DNA of 64,000 bases, from positions 3,617,001-3,681,000 of the forward strand of contig NZ_LT859959.1 of NCBI RefSeq assembly GCF_900176205.1, in the 5' to 3' direction. Position numbers and translations under genes: made by a program. Source of the stretch: Bradyrhizobium sp. ORS 285 (GTDB lineage Bacteria; Pseudomonadota; Alphaproteobacteria; Rhizobiales; Xanthobacteraceae). Under the pieces are notes generated by a model. That model ran no database searches, had not been told where the DNA came from, and was given only the letters and a program-made list of their open reading frames with translations. Below are positions 58,643 through 64,000 of the stretch, piece by piece (the stretch's first letter is position 1; the number at the start of each line of letters is the position of its first letter).

Positions 58643-60250
58643 TCACATCCTGAACAGGCCGAACTTGGTCGGCTCGACCGGGGCATTGGCGGCAGCTGAC
58701 AATCCGAGCCCGAGCACGAGGCGGGTGTCGGCGGGATCGATCACGCCGTCGTCCCACAGCCGAGCGGTTGCGTAATATGGATTGCCCTGCGCCTCGTATT
58801 GCGCGCGGATGGGGCTGCGAAATTTCTCTTCCTCTTCGGCCGGCCAGCTCTCACCCTTGGCCTCGATGCCGTCGCGGCGGACCTGGCTCAGCACCATCGC
58901 CGCCTGCTCGCCGCCCATCACCGAGATGCGCGCGTTCGGCCACATCCAGAGGAAACGCGGCGAGTACGCCCGCCCGCACATGCCGTAATTGCCGGCACCA
59001 TAGGAGCCGCCGATCACGACGGTGAACTTCGGCACCGAGGCGGTGGCGACCGCGGTCACCAGCTTGGCGCCGTCGCGGGCGATGCCGCCGGCCTCGTATT
59101 TCTTGCCGACCATGAAGCCGGTGATGTTCTGCAGGAACACCAGCGGGATGTTGCGCTGGCAGCACAGCTCGATGAAGTGCGCGCCCTTCAGCGAGCTCTC
59201 GCTGAACAGGATGCCGTTGTTAGCGATGATGCCGACGGGATAGCCGAAGATGTGGGCGAAGCCGCACACCAGCGTCTGGCCGTAGAGCTTCTTGAACTCG
59301 TCGAACTCCGAGCCGTCGACCACCCGGGCGATGATGTCGCGCACGTCGAACGGCTTGCGACCATCTGCCGGCACCACGCCGTAGATTTCCTCGGCCTGAT
59401 AGCGCGGCTCACGGACCTCGCGCATGTTCAGCACCGTGCGCGCACCCGGCGGCTTCAAGGTGCCGACGATGCGGCGCGCGATGCCGATCGCATGGGCATC
59501 GTTCTGCGCGTAGTGATCGGTCACGCCGGACTGCCGCGAATGCACGTCGGCGCCGCCGAGCTCCTCGGCGCTGACGACCTCGCCGGTCGCGGCCTTCACC
59601 AGCGGCGGGCCGCCGAGGAAGATCGTGCCCTGGTTGCGCACGATGATGCTCTCGTCAGACATCGCCGGCACATAGGCGCCGCCCGCCGTACACGACCCCA
59701 TGACGATCGCGAGTTGCGGGATGCCCGCGGCCGACATCTGCGCCTGATTGAAGAAGATGCGGCCGAAATGCCGCTCGTCCGGAAAGATCTCGTCCTGCAG
59801 CGGCAGGAAGGCACCGCCGGAATCGACCATGTAGACACAGGGCAGATTGTTCTGCCGCGCGATATCCTGGGCGCGCAGGTGCTTCTTCACCGTCATCGGA
59901 TAATAGGTGCCGCCCTTGATGGTGGCGTCATTGGCGACGACCACGCATTCGCGGCCCGCGATGCGGCCGATGCCGGTCACGATGCTCGCGGAGTGGACAT
60001 CGCCGCCGTAGAGGCCGTGCGCCGCGAGCGGCGACAGTTCGAGGAAGGCCGTGCCGGGGTCCAGCAGCAGGTCGACGCGTTGCCGGGCCAGCATCTTGCC
60101 GCGCGCGAGGTGCCGCTTGCGCGAGACCTCGCCGCCGCCGTCGGCGACCTGCGCCAGTCTGCCGCGCAGATCTGCAACAAGTGCGCGCATGGCCTCGGCA
60201 TTGCGTGCAAACTCGGTTGACGAGGGATCGATGGTGGAATGAAGCGTCAT
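58643..60250 (-). CDS. mccB: Methylcrotonoyl-CoA carboxylase, carboxyltransferase beta subunit
   Basis: A 535-residue carboxyltransferase: N-terminal crotonase-fold half with [16 protein letters not shown] and [19 protein letters not shown] (acyl-CoA site), C-terminal half with [15 protein letters not shown] and [20 protein letters not shown] (oxyanion glycines). It pairs with MccA to carboxylate 3-methylcrotonyl-CoA. It is the first gene of the unit, with a 319-bp region in front shared with a TetR gene. Confidence 0.95.
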   Translation of the reverse strand: MTLHSTIDPSSTEFARNAEAMRALVADLRGRLAQVADGGGEVSRKRHLARGKMLARQRVDLLLDPGTAFLELSPLAAHGLYGGDVHSASIVTGIGRIAGRECVVVANDATIKGGTYYPMTVKKHLRAQDIARQNNLPCVYMVDSGGAFLPLQDEIFPDERHFGRIFFNQAQMSAAGIPQLAIVMGSCTAGGAYVPAMSDESIIVRNQGTIFLGGPPLVKAATGEVVSAEELGGADVHSRQSGVTDHYAQNDAHAIGIARRIVGTLKPPGARTVLNMREVREPRYQAEEIYGVVPADGRKPFDVRDIIARVVDGSEFDEFKKLYGQTLVCGFAHIFGYPVGIIANNGILFSESSLKGAHFIELCCQRNIPLVFLQNITGFMVGKKYEAGGIARDGAKLVTAVATASVPKFTVVIGGSYGAGNYGMCGRAYSPRFLWMWPNARISVMGGEQAAMVLSQVRRDGIEAKGESWPAEEEEKFRSPIRAQYEAQGNPYYATARLWDDGVIDPADTRLVLGLGLSAAANAPVEPTKFGLFRM

Positions 60251-60415
60251 GATCGGCGTCTTCGTGTCTCAGCTTGGAGGGAAAGCCGCGGGGAGCACGC
60301 GTCAGACTGCGCGCGACGGGGAGGTTCGCCGCAACCACGGGTGTATCACCTCTGCCGGCATGCTGTCCTCCCTGGACCTTTCGCGGCCATTCAGGCCGTC
60401 CGTCGCTCTCGAATT

Positions 60416-60431
60416 AAACGATCATACGTTT
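60416..60431. promoter_or_regulatory. Candidate TetR operator in the mcc/tetR gap
   Basis: AAACG (60416-60420), ATCATA, CGTTT (60427-60431) is a perfect 5-6-5 interrupted palindrome in the middle of the 319-bp divergent gap (60251-60569), next to an A/T-rich promoter-like run (TTTTTATAT). It is inferred to be the site for the adjacent TetR regulator acting on mccB and on itself. The rest of the gap showed nothing else. Confidence 0.5.
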
Positions 60432-60569
60432 TTATATCGAGTTCTCAAGAGGATTGTTGTATGGTTTGATCCGGGCAGCAGCCCTTTGAGACGACACGGG
60501 TTTTGACACTGGCCGCCGCGTCCGCGATCTCCGGAGATCGCCCCGCGGAACGAGTCTGGCGAGGACGAG

Positions 60570-61211
60570 ATGGCGCGCACGATCGGGTCACATGGTCCGA
60601 CGACGATGGAGGCGATCCGCAAGGCCGGCCTGCGGCTGATCTTCGAGCACGGCTACGAGGCCATGAGCCTGCGCCAGCTCGCCGCCGAGGTCGGCATCCA
60701 GCCGGGCTCGCTCTACAACCACATCAGCACCAAGCAGGAGCTGCTGTCGCAGCTGATCCAGGACCACATCAACGACCTCCTGAGCGAGCTCGAGCTGGCG
60801 CTCCAGGACAAGCAGGGTTCGGTCGAACGTCTCAGAGCGTTCGTCGCCTTCCATGTCAGCTATCACATGACCCGGAAGCGCGAGGTCTTCATTGCCAACT
60901 CAGAGCTGCGCAGTCTCGAGCCGCGCAACTATGAGGCCGTGGTGGCGCTGCGCGGGGCCTATGAGCGCCGGCTTGCCGATATCCTCACCGATGGTGTCGC
61001 CGAGGGCGTATTCGACGTGGATGACATCCAGGTCGCGACCTTTGCCATCATTGCGCTGCTGACCGGGCTGTGCAGCTGGTATCGTCCGGGCGGCCGGCTC
61101 ACCAAGGACGCGATCATCGCGGCCCACGAAAAGCTCGTGCTCTCAGGCGTCATGCCGCACAGCGCGGCATCCCCCTCGGGCGGTGACGGCAGAACGGGCG
61201 AACAGGCATAA
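60570..61211 (+). CDS. TetR family regulator
   Basis: A 213-residue regulator with N-terminal helix-turn-helix (residues 11-57: TTMEAIRKAGLRLIFEHGYE, LRQLAAEVGIQPGSLYNHIS) and a helical ligand domain. GAGG lies in front of ATG 60570. It is divergent from the leucine genes and probably represses them until an acyl-CoA such as 3-methylcrotonyl- or isovaleryl-CoA appears; the ligand is inferred from context. Confidence 0.9.
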   Translation: MARTIGSHGPTTMEAIRKAGLRLIFEHGYEAMSLRQLAAEVGIQPGSLYNHISTKQELLSQLIQDHINDLLSELELALQDKQGSVERLRAFVAFHVSYHMTRKREVFIANSELRSLEPRNYEAVVALRGAYERRLADILTDGVAEGVFDVDDIQVATFAIIALLTGLCSWYRPGGRLTKDAIIAAHEKLVLSGVMPHSAASPSGGDGRTGEQA

Positions 61212-61216
61212 AGGCG

Positions 61217-61705
61217 ATGGCAGAGCGCCCCGACCTCGACGCGATCGACCGCAGGATCCTCGCGGAGCTCCAGGCCGACGGTCGCATGCGCATCAATGAG
61301 CTGGCCGACCGCGTCGGCATCTCGCATCCGAACTGCCTGCGCCGGGTCCGCGCGTTGCGCGGCAGCGGCGTGATCAAGGCGATCCGCGCCACGATCGACG
61401 AACGCGCGCTGGGGTATGAGGTCGTCTCGTTCGTGACGATCCAGCTCGAGAGCCAGAACCAGGCCACGCTGGCGGCGTTCGAGGCGGCGATCATGCCGCT
61501 GCCATGGGTGCAGCAATGCTGGCGGTTGTCGGGAGACGCGGACTTCCTGCTGAAATGCGTCTCGACCGGGGTGGAGGGCATGAGCCGGCAGCTGCGACAA
61601 TTTGCTGCCCTGCCCGGCGTTCGCACCATCAGAAGCTTGCCGTCGCTCGGGCAGTCCAAAGACGGACCCCTGCCGATCCCCGCTGCGGACGGTACGCCCG
61701 ATTAA
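61217..61705 (+). CDS. Lrp/AsnC family regulator
   Basis: A 162-residue feast/famine regulator: N-terminal HTH (LDAIDRRILAELQADGRMRI, DRVGISHPNCLRRVRALRGS) and C-terminal RAM domain (SGDADFLLKCVS). It starts 5 bp after the TetR stop, so the two are in one transcript. A role in amino-acid response linked to leucine degradation is likely. Confidence 0.92.
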   Translation: MAERPDLDAIDRRILAELQADGRMRINELADRVGISHPNCLRRVRALRGSGVIKAIRATIDERALGYEVVSFVTIQLESQNQATLAAFEAAIMPLPWVQQCWRLSGDADFLLKCVSTGVEGMSRQLRQFAALPGVRTIRSLPSLGQSKDGPLPIPAADGTPD

Positions 61706-61757
61706 GGCTCGAAGACACGGCCGGCTAGCCCTGCCCCAAGCCAATAGTCTGTCCCGA

Positions 61758-62063
61758 TCAGTGCGTCCAAGGCTCGCCGCGGCGGAACGAGAAATTGTCG
61801 GCATAGGCGACTTGCCGCTTCACCGGCTCCTTGGGCTCGATCACCTGGTACGGGATGCCCTTGCGCTCGCAATAGGCGATCGCCTCTTCCTTGCTGTCGA
61901 AGCGCAGGGTGACCTGCTGGTTCATGTCCGAAGACGACGTCCAGCCCATCAGCGGCTCGACCGCGCGCGGCTGCTCGGGCTCGTAATCGAGCTGCCAGTC
62001 GCGGGTCTTGGCCTTGCCCGATTGCATCGCGTTCTTGGCCGGCTTGAAAATGCGTGCGGTCAT
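61758..62063 (-). CDS. NDUFS4-like complex I accessory protein
   Basis: A 101-residue protein of the ETC complex I conserved-region family: MTARIFKPAKNAMQSGKAKT, then LMGWTSSSDMNQQVTLRFDS and YADNFSFRRGEPWTH. In alphaproteobacteria and mitochondria this subunit (18 kDa/NDUFS4) stabilises the peripheral arm of NADH dehydrogenase. It is located away from a nuo operon, which is normal. Start ATG 62063. Confidence 0.92.
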   Translation of the reverse strand: MTARIFKPAKNAMQSGKAKTRDWQLDYEPEQPRAVEPLMGWTSSSDMNQQVTLRFDSKEEAIAYCERKGIPYQVIEPKEPVKRQVAYADNFSFRRGEPWTH

Positions 62064-62288
62064 GGCTGGAAGAGCCTCTCGGAGCAGCGGTTCGTCATGC
62101 GTTTGGCGGAAACGGCCGGGATGGGGTACACGAATCCTTCAGCACGGAACGGTGATTCCCATCCTGGACGTGACCGTTTATCGTGCTCGTATAGTCATTC
62201 TGCCGTCCCGTGACAATCTCGCTCGACTGCTACCGCGCCTCCCTGCTCCCCGAACGTTTTCCATTCAAAACAGTGCGTTGAAGCGGCC

Positions 62289-63431
62289 ATGAAAATCAAT
62301 GCCACGCTGCCCGAGAGGGGGCGCGACCTTCGGCTCGACCTGTTTCGCGGGATTGCCAACTGGGCGATCTTCCTCGACCACATCCCCGACAATGTGGTGA
62401 ACTGGATTACCACCCGCAATTACGGCTTCAGCGACGCCGCCGACCTGTTCGTCTTCATCTCCGGCTATACGGCCTCGTTCGTCTATGCCCGCATGATGAT
62501 CGACCGCGGCTTCATCGTCGGCGCCACCCGGCTGTTCAAGCGGGTGTGGCAGCTCTACGTCGCCCACATCGTGCTGTTCGTCATTTACATTGTGGCCATC
62601 AGCTATCTCGCCACGCGCTTCGGCGTCTCCGAGATCATCGACGAGTTCAACGTGGCCGGCCTCGTCGACCATGCCAGCGATACCCTGGCGCAGGGCCTGA
62701 TCCTGAAGTTCAAGCCGGTCAATCTCGACGTGCTGCCGCTCTATATCGTGCTGATGGGCTTCTTCCCGCCGGTGCTGTGGATGATGCTGCGCCAGCCCGA
62801 CGTGACGATGATCGCCTCCATCGTGCTGTGGCTGGTCGCGCGGCAGATGGGCTGGAATTTCGCCGCCTATCCGGCGGGCACCTGGTACTTCAATCCGTAT
62901 TGCTGGCAGGTGCTGTTCGTATTCGGCTCATGGTGCGCGCTCGGCGGCGCCCGCCGCTCGATGGGCATCATCATGGCCCCGGCGACACTCTATTTTTGCG
63001 TCGCTTACCTGCTGCTCGCGCTGGTCATGACCATGGCCGGCCGCTTCCCCGATCTCGGGGCGATGTTTCCGCACTGGCTCTATTCGGCCTTCAACCCGAA
63101 CGACAAGACCAATCTCGCCCCCTATCGTTTCCTGCATTTCGTGGTGATCGTGATCATGGTGATCCGCTTCGTGCCGAAGGAATGGCCGGGGCTGGAGTGG
63201 AAGGGGTTCGATCCGCTGGTGGTCTGCGGCCAGCAATCGCTGGCCGTGTTCTGCGTCGGCGTCTTCCTGTCCTTCATCGGTCATTTCACGCTGATGCTGA
63301 GCTCAGGCTCGCTGCTCGCCCAGATCCTGGTCAGCGCCGCCGGCATCGCGATCATGACGACGGTCGCCTATTACATCTCCTGGTCGAAGCGGCAGGACAA
63401 GCCGTTGCCGAAGCCGCCTGCTCCGAAATAG
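62289..63431 (+). CDS. OpgC-family membrane protein
   Basis: A 380-residue protein with about ten membrane helices. N-terminal RGRDLRLDLFRGIANWAIFLDHIPDN is the acyltransferase-like start seen in OpgC proteins, with the conserved His in LDHIP. OpgC succinylates osmoregulated periplasmic glucans; rhizobial relatives may act on other envelope glycans. No opgG/opgH or ndv genes are near. The ribosome site in front of ATG 62289 is weak. Confidence 0.88.
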   Translation: MKINATLPERGRDLRLDLFRGIANWAIFLDHIPDNVVNWITTRNYGFSDAADLFVFISGYTASFVYARMMIDRGFIVGATRLFKRVWQLYVAHIVLFVIYIVAISYLATRFGVSEIIDEFNVAGLVDHASDTLAQGLILKFKPVNLDVLPLYIVLMGFFPPVLWMMLRQPDVTMIASIVLWLVARQMGWNFAAYPAGTWYFNPYCWQVLFVFGSWCALGGARRSMGIIMAPATLYFCVAYLLLALVMTMAGRFPDLGAMFPHWLYSAFNPNDKTNLAPYRFLHFVVIVIMVIRFVPKEWPGLEWKGFDPLVVCGQQSLAVFCVGVFLSFIGHFTLMLSSGSLLAQILVSAAGIAIMTTVAYYISWSKRQDKPLPKPPAPK

Positions 63432-63468
63432 CGGACGCAGACAAGCCGCGTTCGCGACGGCGCATCGG

Positions 63469-63509
63469 TTGACCTGCATCAAGGGGCCCGGTTTCGGGCT
63501 CGCTAAGGT
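63469..63509 (+). promoter_or_regulatory. FixK/FNR-like box and -10 before the last gene
   Basis: TTGACCTGCATCAA (63469-63482) matches TTGAT-N4-ATCAA at nine of ten positions. TAAGGT (63504-63509) has its centre 31 bp from the box centre, the class II spacing. The predicted start is near 63517, about 90 nt before the ATG of the gene at 63608. Confidence 0.6.
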
Positions 63510-63607
63510 CCGCAGCACAAGAGAGGCCGCTTGCCGCGGCGCGCGCTCTCCACGAGCGCGCCAGCCGCCACGGCGATTGCTGACAATTTGCTGACGAGGA
63601 CCAGATC

Positions 63608-64000
63608 ATGCCGACCCATTTCCATGCCGTCGTGTGGCTCGATCACAGCGGGGCCAAGCTGTTTCACATCGGCCTCACCGGCGCCGACGAACTGACACTG
63701 CATCCGCAGCTGCAGACCAAGCATCTGCATCACAAGGCCAACTCGATCGGCAGCGGCCACGCGGCGCCGGACAAGCATTTCCTCGAGGAGATCGCGCACG
63801 CGCTCAACGATGCCGGCGAGATCCTGATCATCGGCCCGGCCAGCGCCAAGACCGAGCTTGCCAAGTACCTGCACGAGAAGCATCCCGCCGTCGGCAAGCG
63901 CATCGTGGCCGTCGAGGCCGCCGATCATCCGACCGATCGCCAGATCGTCGCCTACGCCAAGCAGCACTTCAAGATGGCGCCGCCGCGCGTGATGACGGGC
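63608..64000 (+). CDS. Conserved protein, partial (runs off the window)
   Basis: The frame from ATG 63608 is open for 131 codons to the window edge and has no stop inside it. The protein (PTHFHAVVWLDHSGAKLFHI, HHKANSIGSGHAAPDKHFLE, ILIIGPASAKTELAKYLHEK) resembles small proteins annotated as translational machinery or eRF1-like nuclease-fold proteins in Bradyrhizobium. That label is uncertain. The GPASAK...EKHPAV stretch suits a nucleotide- or RNA-binding fold. A FixK-like box suggests low-oxygen expression. Confidence 0.7.
   Translation, partial: MPTHFHAVVWLDHSGAKLFHIGLTGADELTLHPQLQTKHLHHKANSIGSGHAAPDKHFLEEIAHALNDAGEILIIGPASAKTELAKYLHEKHPAVGKRIVAVEAADHPTDRQIVAYAKQHFKMAPPRVMTG

Overview
The window is high-GC alphaproteobacterial DNA, most likely from Bradyrhizobium or a close relative. 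This is inferred from gene content: a long-form isocitrate lyase divergent from an ScfR-type regulator, an NDUFS4-like complex I accessory protein, PhyR-era small stress proteins, FixK-type boxes, and Bradyrhizobium-style intergenic repeats. Genes are dense on both strands. There is no phage, insertion sequence, CRISPR array or rRNA operon. It reads as ordinary chromosome with a few accessory islands.

Layout. 0-8.4 kb: LysE exporter, DUF2721 membrane protein, patatin lipase, aceA with its divergent ScfR/RamB-type regulator, der GTPase, a lipoprotein and a YfgM-like TPR protein. 8.6-16.7 kb: acyl-CoA synthetase, NnrU-like membrane protein, secreted hypothetical, Asp/Glu/hydantoin racemase, an HtrA-like protein that has lost its catalytic His and Ser, a LuxR-type regulator, a GDSL esterase autotransporter and a MarR regulator. 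16.7-20.4 kb: prfC, and the pit/DUF47 phosphate uptake pair. 20.5-25.2 kb: a livG-livF-livK-livH-livM branched-chain amino acid (or related) ABC operon. 25.5-33.3 kb: ArsC/Spx-like protein, SNF2 helicase with SWIM finger, MpaB-type oxygenase coupled to a GST, small hypotheticals and a Tat-exported nitroreductase-like protein.

33.3-35.5 kb is the most striking part. A sigma70-like promoter and an intrinsic terminator bracket a candidate small RNA. Behind it lies a run of hairpins and then a tRNA mimic whose halves are in circularly permuted order: T arm, acceptor strand plus CCA, one base, the other acceptor strand, D arm. It sits about 100 bp upstream of a TROVE/Ro60 (Rsr) gene. This is the arrangement expected of a bacterial Y RNA (YrlA type) beside its Ro partner.

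35.5-46.9 kb: small stress and membrane proteins, an orphan nuoB, and an eight-gene aromatic-type catabolic operon (C-C hydrolase, extradiol dioxygenase, Rieske protein, FAD monooxygenase, MFS, cupin, FAH-family hydrolase, SDR). The operon is divergent from a NodD-subfamily LysR regulator. A nearby outer-membrane channel gene shares an upstream motif with the operon and carries an in-frame amber codon just before its last beta strand. 46.9-47.9 kb is a degenerate intergenic repeat.

47.9-64 kb: receiver-domain protein, truncated haemoglobin behind a perfect FNR/FixK box, Nudix hydrolase, several small envelope or low-complexity proteins, a TRAP transporter, the leucine degradation genes mccB-mccA-HMG-CoA lyase with divergent TetR and Lrp regulators, an NDUFS4-like protein, an OpgC-family membrane protein, and a gene running off the right edge that also has a FixK-like box.
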